DNA of 64,000 nt from Streptococcus taonis (GTDB taxonomy: Bacteria; Bacillota; Bacilli; Lactobacillales; Streptococcaceae). This document shows positions 46,294-53,690 of this stretch, piece after piece (positions within the stretch are counted from its first letter, which is position 1; every line of letters starts with the position of its first letter). The position numbers were made by a program, and so were the translations under genes. The notes beneath the pieces are model-generated. The model had not been told where the DNA came from. It ran no database searches and saw only the letters and a program-made list of their open reading frames with translations. The stretch covers positions 1 through 64,000 of the forward strand of contig NZ_JARZZP010000011.1 of assembly GCF_029948085.1 (NCBI RefSeq), given 5' to 3'.

Positions 46294-46308
46294 TCAAATT
46301 CGAATGAA

Positions 46309-47511
46309 TTAAAGTTCGATGTCTCCGAACAAGTCAGCCATTGAGAATCCTGTTTGAGTTTCAGGAAGTTCAAAGTCACGTTTTTCTTGACGTTTTGGAC
46401 GACGTGGACGTGGAGCACGTTTTTCTTCTTTTTGTCCTTCTTCTTGAGCTGGACGTTCTTCAAGAGCTTTGATAGAAAGTGAAACGCGTTCTGCATCAGC
46501 GTTAACTTCAAGAACTTTAACAGTAACTTCTTGACCAACTTTAAGAGCTTCTTTTGGATTTTCAATACGTTTGTGTGAAATTTGTGATACGTGAACAAGT
46601 CCATCGATACCTGGCAATACTTCAACAAATGCACCGAAGTCAGTCAAACGTTTAACTGTACCTTCTACAACATCACCTTTAGCCAATTTTTGCTCAACGC
46701 CATCCCATGGTCCAGGTGTTGTAGCTTTAAGTGAAAGTGATACACGTCCTTCTTCTTCGTTAAGATCAAGGATTTTCACTTCAACTTCTTCACCAACAGT
46801 TACAACTGATTTTGGTGAAACGTTACGTTCGTGTGACAATTCAGTCAAGTGAACCAATCCGTCAACACCACCAAGGTCGATGAAAGCACCGAAGCTTGTG
46901 ATACGTGCAACTTTACCAGTTACAACATCACCAACAGCCAATTTACCGAATACTTCAGCACGAGCTGCTGCAGTTGCTGCTTCTACAACTTCACGACGTG
47001 AAAGGATGAAGCGGTTTTCTTTAGGATCAACTTCTTTGATTTTAGCATCAAACTCTTGACCTACAAAACGCTCAGTGTTACGTACAAAACGAGTGTCCAA
47101 CATTGAAGCTGGGATAAATCCACGTACGCCTTCAAATTCAACTGAAAGTCCACCTTTAACAGCGCGAGTTCCTTTAACTGTAACAACTTCTTCTTCGCGC
47201 CCTACAAGTTTGTCCCATGCTTTGCGAGCTTCAAGGCGTTTTTTAGATACAAGGTATGTTACTGTATCAGTATCTTTACCAACCACTTGACGAAGTACAA
47301 GAACATCCAATACTTCACCTACTTTTACAAAGTCATTGATATCTGCATCGCGATCGTTTGTCAATTCGCGAAGAGTCAAGACACCTTCAACACCAGTTCC
47401 TGAGATTGCAACGTTAGCTTGAGTAGCATCAACTGTCAATACTTCAGCACTAACAACATCACCTGGCTCAACTTGGCTAACGCTATTTAGCAAATCTTCA
47501 AATTCGTTCAT
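46309..47511 (-). CDS. rpsA: ribosomal protein S1
   Basis: The 400-residue protein has four S1 RNA-binding domains (about 15-85, 105-175, 195-265 and 278-350), each with the GxV-GxVxxI..GAFV pattern, and a charged C-terminal tail (QEEGQKEEKRAPRPRRPKRQEK). It is the short Firmicute S1 form with four domains rather than six. It aids binding of mRNA to the 30S subunit. The start ATG follows GGAGGA. The leader of about 97 bases contains a small upstream reading frame and a hairpin. Confidence 0.95.
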   Translation of the reverse strand: MNEFEDLLNSVSQVEPGDVVSAEVLTVDATQANVAISGTGVEGVLTLRELTNDRDADINDFVKVGEVLDVLVLRQVVGKDTDTVTYLVSKKRLEARKAWDKLVGREEEVVTVKGTRAVKGGLSVEFEGVRGFIPASMLDTRFVRNTERFVGQEFDAKIKEVDPKENRFILSRREVVEAATAAARAEVFGKLAVGDVVTGKVARITSFGAFIDLGGVDGLVHLTELSHERNVSPKSVVTVGEEVEVKILDLNEEEGRVSLSLKATTPGPWDGVEQKLAKGDVVEGTVKRLTDFGAFVEVLPGIDGLVHVSQISHKRIENPKEALKVGQEVTVKVLEVNADAERVSLSIKALEERPAQEEGQKEEKRAPRPRRPKRQEKRDFELPETQTGFSMADLFGDIEL

Positions 47512-47530
47512 CTAAAAAATCCTCCAACAA

Positions 47531-47596
47531 TCAAGTTTTTCTTAAACTTGACATACTTATAATTTTTTTCCTAAGCACCCGCAAGGACATGTTCAT
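47531..47596 (-). CDS. possible 21-codon upstream ORF in the rpsA leader
   Basis: After a TATAAT box (47614-47619) the minus strand has ATG AAC ATG TCC and reads MNMSLRVLRKKIISMSSLRK plus Thr before TGA at 47531-47533. The peptide is strongly basic. Its last codons lie in a hairpin (TCAAGTTT/AAACTTGA, 47531-47551) just before the rpsA ribosome binding site. No clear ribosome binding site precedes it, so translation is uncertain. It could be a leader peptide or only a by-product of a structured leader. Confidence 0.35.
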   Translation of the reverse strand: MNMSLRVLRKKIISMSSLRKT

Positions 47597-47613
47597 ATCG
47601 TTCACGTCTTTCA

Positions 47614-47619
47614 ATTATA
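47614..47619 (-). promoter_or_regulatory. rpsA -10 box
   Basis: TATAAT on the minus strand is perfect, but no convincing -35 is seen 16-18 bp upstream. The distance to the rpsA start codon gives a leader of about 97 bases. Read-through from the two tRNA genes upstream is also possible, as no terminator is seen between them and rpsA. Confidence 0.5.
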
Positions 47620-47674
47620 AAAATAAAATACCCTAAGATATTTTTCTTTTTATCTTGAATTTATTACCTAAGAA

Positions 47675-47746
47675 CTGGGGTAGCTGGATTCGAACCAACG
47701 CATGAGGGAGTCAAAGTCCCTTGCCTTACCGCTTGGCTATACCCCA
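47675..47746 (-). tRNA. tRNA-Gln (anticodon TTG)
   Basis: The 72-base cloverleaf has acceptor stem TGGGGTA/TACCCCA, anticodon stem AGGGA/TCCCT with loop CTTTGAC (TTG read 5'-3'), and T-loop GTTCGAATC. The discriminator base is G and CCA is not encoded. It follows tRNA-Tyr by 9 bp on the same strand. Confidence 0.97.
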
Positions 47747-47755
47747 AAAGTGAAA

Positions 47756-47836
47756 TGGAGAGAGAGGGATTCGAACCCCCGAACCCGAAGGAGCGGATTT
47801 ACAGTCCGCCGCGTTTAGCCTCTTCGCTATCTCTCC
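47756..47836 (-). tRNA. tRNA-Tyr (anticodon GTA)
   Basis: The 81-base class II tRNA has acceptor GGAGAGA/TCTCTCC, anticodon loop CTGTAAA (GTA), a long variable arm (CTCCTTCGGGTTCGG region) and T-loop GTTCGAATC. The discriminator is A and CCA is not encoded. It is the first of a two-gene tRNA unit with its own promoter. Confidence 0.97.
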
Positions 47837-47853
47837 AATGTTCAACAAAAACT

Positions 47854-47882
47854 ATTATATCATGAAAATTCACAAAAAACAA
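47854..47882 (-). promoter_or_regulatory. promoter of the tRNA-Tyr/Gln unit
   Basis: The minus strand has TTGTTT (47877-47882), a 17-bp spacer ending TGA, and TATAAT (47854-47859), an extended -10. It lies 18 bp before the tRNA-Tyr 5' end and begins just after the DUF2969 stop codon. Confidence 0.85.
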
Positions 47883-47885
47883 GCT

Positions 47886-48116
47886 TTATTTTGCTAAATT
47901 ATAGTTTTCAATCAAAATTTCCACAGCTTTTTCAAGTTTTTTATAAAAACTATCGACATTTCCATTCTTTATGATTGCAAATTGATTATCTAGTTCAGCA
48001 ATTTCACCAATAACCTTTTTACCAATCGTTAAAGTATACCCTTCATACTTTTCCTTACCAACTAAAACAGTTGCGTCTGTTAATTGAATTTCAATTTTTT
48101 TATCTTTTTTACTCAT
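47886..48116 (-). CDS. DUF2969 family small protein
   Basis: The 76-residue protein starts MSKKDKKIEIQLTDA and ends EKAVEILIENYNLAK. I recognise it as DUF2969, a Lactobacillales family without known function. It is soluble, with a beta-rich first half and a helical end. The start is ATG 48116 after AAGAGGTATC; the upstream in-frame ATG would add 11 residues. It sits alone between the pcp terminator and the tRNA promoter. Confidence 0.8.
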   Translation of the reverse strand: MSKKDKKIEIQLTDATVLVGKEKYEGYTLTIGKKVIGEIAELDNQFAIIKNGNVDSFYKKLEKAVEILIENYNLAK

Positions 48117-48170
48117 ACGATACCTCTTTTCACTCTTCCTATTGTACAAGAAATTTAAAAAACTGGCAAG

Positions 48171-48211
48171 AAAAAACTCTTTATAAGGGCAGCCTTGATA
48201 AAGAGTTTTTG
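48171..48211. terminator. pcp operon terminator (bidirectional)
   Basis: AAAAACTCTTTAT (48172-48184) pairs perfectly with ATAAAGAGTTTTT (48198-48210), a 13-bp stem with A and T runs. It lies 40 bp after the pcp stop and ends the ilvE-to-pcp transcript. Confidence 0.92.
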
Positions 48212-48250
48212 TGAGAGAATCTAATTTTTTAATCTAGGGAAGACTCATTG

Positions 48251-48895
48251 TTAGTGGGTTGTTCCACCCACTAATTTTATGTCCTTATCTTTATAATCTA
48301 CGATGGCACCAATCGCAGCTTCGATACCTCTGACGATATCAGTTAAATTCATAGATGCTGTATTAGATTTATTTATCACCTGTTCTGTCATATAGGGAAT
48401 ATGCATAAAACCTGCTCTCATATGGGGAAATTTCTTATCCGCTAAATAGAGAGCCTGATACATCAAATGGTTGCAAACAAAAGTTCCTGCTGTATTTGAA
48501 ACTGTAGCTGGTAGCCCTTCTTCTTTTATGGCTTGTACCATCGCTTTAATAGGGAGTGTGCTAAAATAGGCAACTTCTCCATCAAGGCGAATTGGAGTGT
48601 CAATCGGCTGATTTCCTTGATTATCTGGAATTCTAGCATCATCTTGATTGATAGCGACTCTCTCAGGAGTTAGACTAGCTCTTCCTCCTGCCTGTCCGAT
48701 GCAAAGCACAGCATCTGGATGATATCGAACGATTTCCGCTTCTAAAACCTCTGCTGATTGATAAAAGACCGTTGGGATTTCTGCCCAATAAACCTCAGCC
48801 CCATGGATTTCTTTCGGTAATAATTTAACAGCTTCCAAGGCTGGATTGACCTTTTCACCACCGAAAGGGTCAAAACCTGTTACTAATATTTTCAT
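48251..48895 (-). CDS. pcp: pyroglutamyl (pyrrolidone-carboxylate) peptidase
   Basis: The 214-residue C15 cysteine peptidase begins [22 protein letters not shown] and has the active-site Glu region ([14 protein letters not shown]), Cys in [14 protein letters not shown] (about 142) and His in MHIPYMTEQ (about 166). It removes N-terminal pyroglutamate from peptides and frees 5-oxoproline. It is last in the probable operon, 13 bp after the DUF979 gene. Confidence 0.97.
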   Translation of the reverse strand: MKILVTGFDPFGGEKVNPALEAVKLLPKEIHGAEVYWAEIPTVFYQSAEVLEAEIVRYHPDAVLCIGQAGGRASLTPERVAINQDDARIPDNQGNQPIDTPIRLDGEVAYFSTLPIKAMVQAIKEEGLPATVSNTAGTFVCNHLMYQALYLADKKFPHMRAGFMHIPYMTEQVINKSNTASMNLTDIVRGIEAAIGAIVDYKDKDIKLVGGTTH

Positions 48896-48908
48896 TTTAT
48901 TTCCTTTG

Positions 48909-49832
48909 CTAAAATGCCAAAAAGTACATCAAAAATACATGGATGATAATCATGATAACAGCTACTCCTATTTGCGCTTTGATAACCCCATTTGGATCTT
49001 TCATATCCAGGAGAGCTGCCGGTAAAGCATTAAAGTTAGCCGCCATTGGAGTCAATAAGGTTCCACAGCAACCTGCCGTCATCGCTAGAGCTGCAGCCAC
49101 GATTGGATCAGCTCCTAAGGCAAATACAAAGGGAACACCAATTCCAGCAGTAATAACTGTGAAGGCTGCAAATGCATTCCCCATTATCATGGAGAATAGA
49201 ACCATCCCAAGGACATAAGCCACTACACCCATAAAACGACTACCCGAAGGAACTAGACCGCTGATTAAATGCGAAATCAAGTCTCCAACGCCTGCAACGG
49301 TAAAAATTGCTCCCAAAGCCCCTAAAAGTTGAGGCACAATCCCACTAGTAGAGACTTGCTGAACCATGCGATTATTTTCTGCTAACAAGTTTTTAGGAGA
49401 ACTCTTAGTAATCAATAAAAGAGAGATGGTTGCAGAAAATGCTGCAAGGCTGATAGCAATCTTACTAAAGTCAGGAATCATTTTTGCTAATACCAAAGCA
49501 ATCAAAGCCATTAACATGACCGGAATAAAAATTTTATTCTTTAGTCGTTTCGCTTCAATGTTTGCCTTGACTTCATCCAGAGACGGTAAGGTTCCGATAC
49601 GAACCTGTTTAAAGAGAGTTAGTAGTGCTAATAGCACTACGATAACTCCAATACAGATAGAAGGTAGATAAGATCCACCGATAAAACTGATGCCCAATAA
49701 AGCCCAAAACCCAGCTGTTCCAAAGCGAACTGGGTTTGTTTTATCTTTATAGCTACAATAAGCCGTATGAAGGAATTGACAACCAATCACAATATAGGTC
49801 AACTCTAATAACTGACTTGCTAGATTGCTCAT
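48909..49832 (-). CDS. DUF979 family membrane protein
   Basis: The 307-residue protein has about nine or ten hydrophobic helices and the [28 protein letters not shown] stretch (about 247-274) that resembles permease re-entrant motifs. It matches the DUF979 family, which is nearly always beside DUF969. The pair has been proposed as a transporter, and it is often found beside 5-oxoproline genes. It overlaps the DUF969 gene by 4 bp and is followed by pcp. Confidence 0.88.
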   Translation of the reverse strand: MSNLASQLLELTYIVIGCQFLHTAYCSYKDKTNPVRFGTAGFWALLGISFIGGSYLPSICIGVIVVLLALLTLFKQVRIGTLPSLDEVKANIEAKRLKNKIFIPVMLMALIALVLAKMIPDFSKIAISLAAFSATISLLLITKSSPKNLLAENNRMVQQVSTSGIVPQLLGALGAIFTVAGVGDLISHLISGLVPSGSRFMGVVAYVLGMVLFSMIMGNAFAAFTVITAGIGVPFVFALGADPIVAAALAMTAGCCGTLLTPMAANFNALPAALLDMKDPNGVIKAQIGVAVIMIIIHVFLMYFLAF

Positions 49833-50518
49833 TCTTCTTTTCCTTTACTAAGCTTTTTCACTAGCAGTTTTCTATCAAACAGGTAATTGTAAATTCCTAC
49901 CACAAGTAGGGCCACTCCTGCAACAATAAGCGAAGCCGAAGCGATGCCTGCATAATTACTTTCATAACCTAATTGGTCCAGAGTGCCCCCCACCAAGAGG
50001 ACACCACCTGCACCAACGAAAGTGTTCTGAGCAAAGAAATTTGCAAAATTATCATTTGCTGCTGCACGCGCTTTTAGCGCTTCACTCTCCTGCTCCGTTA
50101 ATTTTCTACCTAATTGAGACTCTGCTGCTGCTTGTCCCATGGGTTGAACCAAAGGCCTTACAAACTGCGGATGTCCTCCTAGACGGATGGCAAAGAAGCT
50201 ATCGAGTTCCCGAAAAAAGAAATACACTGTATAAAAACTTCCTACGGTCAGACCTTTAATCTTTTGAATCAAATCAATCGAACGTTGCTTGAGGCCAAAA
50301 GTTTCAGATAAACCTACCAGTGGCAAGGTTACCATAAAAATCGTAAGAACTCGTTGATTACTAAATTCTTTTCCCAAAATTTCCAAGAATTCAACAAGAG
50401 AAACTCCAGAAACTAGAGCGGTAACTAAACTAGCTAAGACTACCGTTGCGATTGTATCTAACTTATAGATAAAACCAACCACAATGATAAATATCCCTAT
50501 TAGTTTAATCCATTCCAT
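49829..50518 (-). CDS. DUF969 family membrane protein
   Basis: The 229-residue protein has about five or six hydrophobic helices. The segment FFFRELDSFFAIRLGGHPQFVRPL (about 104-127) is a conserved polar stretch of DUF969. With DUF979 it probably forms one membrane transporter, as the two genes overlap by 4 bp. Substrate is unknown; the neighbouring pcp makes 5-oxoproline a reasonable guess. Confidence 0.87.
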   Translation of the reverse strand: MEWIKLIGIFIIVVGFIYKLDTIATVVLASLVTALVSGVSLVEFLEILGKEFSNQRVLTIFMVTLPLVGLSETFGLKQRSIDLIQKIKGLTVGSFYTVYFFFRELDSFFAIRLGGHPQFVRPLVQPMGQAAAESQLGRKLTEQESEALKARAAANDNFANFFAQNTFVGAGGVLLVGGTLDQLGYESNYAGIASASLIVAGVALLVVGIYNYLFDRKLLVKKLSKGKEE

Positions 50519-50552
50519 ATAGGCCCCTTTATTCCAAAAGTACTAGTCTGTT

Positions 50553-52520
50553 TTATTTGACATGACTTTCTAATTCTTTTTGGTATTTATTGTTTGATTC
50601 CAATTTTTCTTTTTGCCATTTTTCAAGAGCTGCTTGATATTCTTTAGCAGTTACAATCTCTTTTTGCAATTTCATTCCCTTGAAGATGTATGGATCCCCC
50701 TTAATACCTACTTGTGAGTATGGTTTTGAGAAAGGAACGATGTTGCTAACAACAGGTGAACCACCTGATGAAGCTGTCGGTATCAAGAGAGAACTATCTG
50801 TGAGCCAAGCTTGGGCTTTAGCATATTTTTCATATCTCTTGTTCAAGTCGTTTGTCTCAGAAACTGCATCATCTAAGAGTTTCTTATATTGGTCCAAACC
50901 AAGTTGAGCTACTACTTCCTTATCTTTTCCTTTAGTAATACCAAGGTGTTTCATAGCAGAACCGGTCTTAGGATCCATGATATTGAGATAACTTGCCGGA
51001 TCTTGATAACTTGGAGCCCATCCAGTACTGTTCAAATCATAGTCTTTTTGAGCAGGTACACGCGCTTGTGATGTAATACTTTCCTTTTCATTGTCAGTCA
51101 TTTGAAGAACATCGATTACGACATTTTCAGAACCAAGAGTTGATTCGATTGATTGCTTGAAGGAATTGCTTTGCTGAACAGCAATTGTATTTGTCTGTTC
51201 AACTGGGACATCCAAGTGAATTGGGAAGGTTACACCTTTTGATTCCAATTCTTTCTTAGCTTTTTCAAATGAAGCCTTGGCTTTGTCAGGATTGTAGATG
51301 GTATCTTTTCCGTCTACAAGCTCAACACCTTTCCATTGGTCTCCATAGTTGATCAATTCTTTTTGAGCAATATCACCAAAGTTTTTACCACCAGATTGTA
51401 CAAAGTTATCTGGTACTAAGCTATTACGAATAATCTTGTCCGCACCATCTTCACCATTGAGCTGGGCAGCATAAGAATGACGGTTGAAGGCAAAGTTGAT
51501 GGCTTGACGGAAGTCCTTGTTCAACATTGCTTCTTTTGTAGAAGTTTTCTGTTCTTCACTTGTTTTCGCTGTCTTATTGAAAGATTGACGGTTTACATTA
51601 AAGGTAAAGTAGTAACTAGTTGAATCCTGTGGACTATATGTAATTTTATCCCCGTATTGTTCCAAAGTAGAAGCAAAGTTTGAGCTACTTGGGAAGAGGC
51701 GAGCTGTTGTGTAAACACCCGAAGAGAAGCTACGGATCAAGGATTCTTGGTCTGATCCATCATAGTAAGTTAATTTAACTTTCTCGATTTTAACCTTCTC
51801 TTTATCCCAATAATTTGGGTTCTTTTCATATTCGATTAAAGATTTTGAAGTCAATGTCTTCAAGATATATGGACCATTATAAAGAATACCTGCTGGGCTG
51901 ACCGTTCCATAATTCTTACCTGATGCTTTGAGGAATTCTTCATTTACTGGCAACATAGTTGCTGAAGTTACTTTTGAATTCCAGAAAGTTTCAGGTGCGT
52001 TTAGAGTGTACTCAACAGTATAATCATCCACTGCCTTAACTCCAACTGTTGAGAAGTCGTTAGTCTCACCAGTCATATATTCATTCAAGCCCTTGATTGA
52101 GTTTTGAATAAGAGTGACACCGTCTGATTTGCCATCTGCTACGTGTTTCAACCCAGTAACAAAGTCATGCGCAGTAACTTCAGCGTATTCTTCACCTTCT
52201 GAAGTATACCATTTAACCCCTTTACGAAGTTTATAAGTATAAGTCAAACCGTCTTGTGAGACACTCCAATCCTCAGCGAGGGAAGGAATCAAATTCCCAT
52301 ATTCATCGTTTTCCAACAAACCATCAACGACGTTACCGATGATATCAGTTGTTGAAGTACGAGTTGCGATACTGTAGTCCAAAGATGATGGGTCTACTCC
52401 ATAGACATAAGAGAAAGTTGTAGGCGCATCTGCTTCCTTGTCAGCTTTCCCACAAGCTACAAGAAGAACTGCTGTACTCAGGACCACTCCTGCTGTTAAC
52501 ATCCACTTTTTCGTTTTCAT
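50553..52520 (-). CDS. oligopeptide-binding lipoprotein (AmiA/AliA/AliB family)
   Basis: The 655-residue lipoprotein has a signal peptide with lipobox LVAC (Cys23) and an SBP_bac_5 fold: DPSSLDYSIATRTSTTDIIGNVVDG, SLAEDWSVSQDGLTYTYKLRKGVKW, and the C-terminal KEYQAALEKWQKEKLESNNK. It resembles AliB and AliA more than AmiA. Such receptors deliver peptides to the Ami permease; no permease or ATPase genes accompany it here. It starts 21 bp after ilvE, with AAAGGAG, and is followed by DUF969. I cannot tell which Ali paralogue it is. Confidence 0.93.
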   Translation of the reverse strand: MKTKKWMLTAGVVLSTAVLLVACGKADKEADAPTTFSYVYGVDPSSLDYSIATRTSTTDIIGNVVDGLLENDEYGNLIPSLAEDWSVSQDGLTYTYKLRKGVKWYTSEGEEYAEVTAHDFVTGLKHVADGKSDGVTLIQNSIKGLNEYMTGETNDFSTVGVKAVDDYTVEYTLNAPETFWNSKVTSATMLPVNEEFLKASGKNYGTVSPAGILYNGPYILKTLTSKSLIEYEKNPNYWDKEKVKIEKVKLTYYDGSDQESLIRSFSSGVYTTARLFPSSSNFASTLEQYGDKITYSPQDSTSYYFTFNVNRQSFNKTAKTSEEQKTSTKEAMLNKDFRQAINFAFNRHSYAAQLNGEDGADKIIRNSLVPDNFVQSGGKNFGDIAQKELINYGDQWKGVELVDGKDTIYNPDKAKASFEKAKKELESKGVTFPIHLDVPVEQTNTIAVQQSNSFKQSIESTLGSENVVIDVLQMTDNEKESITSQARVPAQKDYDLNSTGWAPSYQDPASYLNIMDPKTGSAMKHLGITKGKDKEVVAQLGLDQYKKLLDDAVSETNDLNKRYEKYAKAQAWLTDSSLLIPTASSGGSPVVSNIVPFSKPYSQVGIKGDPYIFKGMKLQKEIVTAKEYQAALEKWQKEKLESNNKYQKELESHVK

Positions 52521-52541
52521 AAAGAACTCCTTTAATAATTT

Positions 52542-53564
52542 TTAATCTACTTTTACAATCCAGCCTTCTGGTGCTTCAATGTCACCAAATTGGATACCTG
52601 TTAATTCATCGTATAGTTTACGAGTTACTGGACCAACCTCTGTTTCACTGTAGAACACATGGAAGTCATCACCGTGTTGGATTCCCCCAATAGGTGAAAT
52701 TACTGCTGCAGTACCGCAGGCACCTGCTTCTACAAATCGATCCAAACTATCAATTGGTACATCCCCCTCAACAGGTTTCAAGCCCAAACGATGCTCTGCC
52801 AAGTAAAGCAATGAGTACTTGGTAATTGATGGCAAGATTGATGGACTCAATGGGGTTACAAACTCATTATCAGCTGTAATTCCAAAGAAGTTTGCTGAAC
52901 CAACTTCTTCAATCTTGGTGTGAGTTGATGGGTCAAGATAAATAACATCTGAGAAATGACGGGATTTAGCCATTTTTCCTGGCAAAAGACTAGCTGCATA
53001 GTTCCCACCGACCTTGGCAGCCCCTGTTCCATTTGGTGCAGCACGGTCATACTCATCTTGAATCAAGAAATTTGTTGGAACCAATCCACCCTTAAAGTAA
53101 TTTCCAACTGGCATAGCAAAGATGGTAAAAATATACTCCTCAGCTGGTTTTACCCCAATGATATCTCCAACACCAATCAAGAGTGGACGGAGGTAAAGGG
53201 TTCCACCTGTCCCATAAGGCGGTACGTATTCTTCATTGGCACGAACAACTGCTTTACACGCCTCTACAAACATTTCTGTTGGAACTTGTGGCATCAAGAG
53301 ACGATCACAGGTACGTTGCAGACGTTTAGCATTTTCATCTGGACGGAAGAGTTGAATACTGCCATTCTTTGTACGATAGGCTTTCAATCCTTCAAATGCT
53401 TGTTGTCCATAGTGAAGGCTTGGAGATGATTCTGAGATATGCAAGGTTGCATCTTCTGTTAATTCTCCTTGAGTCCATTGTCCATCTTTAAAATAAGCGA
53501 TATAACGATAAGGTAGTTTCATATAGGAAAAACCGAGATTTTCCCAATCGATCGTAACTGTCAT
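52542..53564 (-). CDS. ilvE: branched-chain amino-acid aminotransferase
   Basis: The 340-residue fold-type IV PLP enzyme has SSPSLHYGQQAFEGLKAYR (about 45-63), the lysine in GTGAAKVGGNYAASL (about 194) and EVGSANFFGI. It makes or breaks leucine, isoleucine and valine by transamination with glutamate. The start is ATG 53564 (MTVTIDWENL) after AAAGGAGA; a longer frame would add eight residues. It is likely the first gene of the ilvE - binding protein - DUF969 - DUF979 - pcp unit. Confidence 0.97.
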   Translation of the reverse strand: MTVTIDWENLGFSYMKLPYRYIAYFKDGQWTQGELTEDATLHISESSPSLHYGQQAFEGLKAYRTKNGSIQLFRPDENAKRLQRTCDRLLMPQVPTEMFVEACKAVVRANEEYVPPYGTGGTLYLRPLLIGVGDIIGVKPAEEYIFTIFAMPVGNYFKGGLVPTNFLIQDEYDRAAPNGTGAAKVGGNYAASLLPGKMAKSRHFSDVIYLDPSTHTKIEEVGSANFFGITADNEFVTPLSPSILPSITKYSLLYLAEHRLGLKPVEGDVPIDSLDRFVEAGACGTAAVISPIGGIQHGDDFHVFYSETEVGPVTRKLYDELTGIQFGDIEAPEGWIVKVD

Positions 53565-53600
53565 GACAATCTCCTTTATTCTAATCAAGCTTTGTGTTCT

Positions 53601-53628
53601 ATTCTACACTATTCTCCTAAAAATTCAA
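53601..53628 (-). promoter_or_regulatory. ilvE promoter
   Basis: The minus strand has TTGAAT (53623-53628), a 16-bp spacer and TAGAAT (53601-53606). It lies 36 bp before the ilvE start codon. The leader is too short for a T-box or attenuator. Confidence 0.7.
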
Positions 53629-53662
53629 GTATTATTTGTAATTTTCTGAAAATTTTACTTAT

Positions 53663-53690
53663 AAAAAATCAGTCACTAGGACCGATTTTT
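53663..53690 (-). terminator. parC terminator
   Basis: AAAATC-GTC pairs with GAC-GATTTT around CTAGT. On the minus strand the stem is followed by TTTTTTATAAG. It overlaps the parC stop codon. Confidence 0.75.

Noticed and set aside
47075-47290. Long plus-strand frames opposite rpsA, atpD, tuf and sufB
   Set aside because: They are antisense shadows of strongly codon-biased genes and lack starts and family matches.
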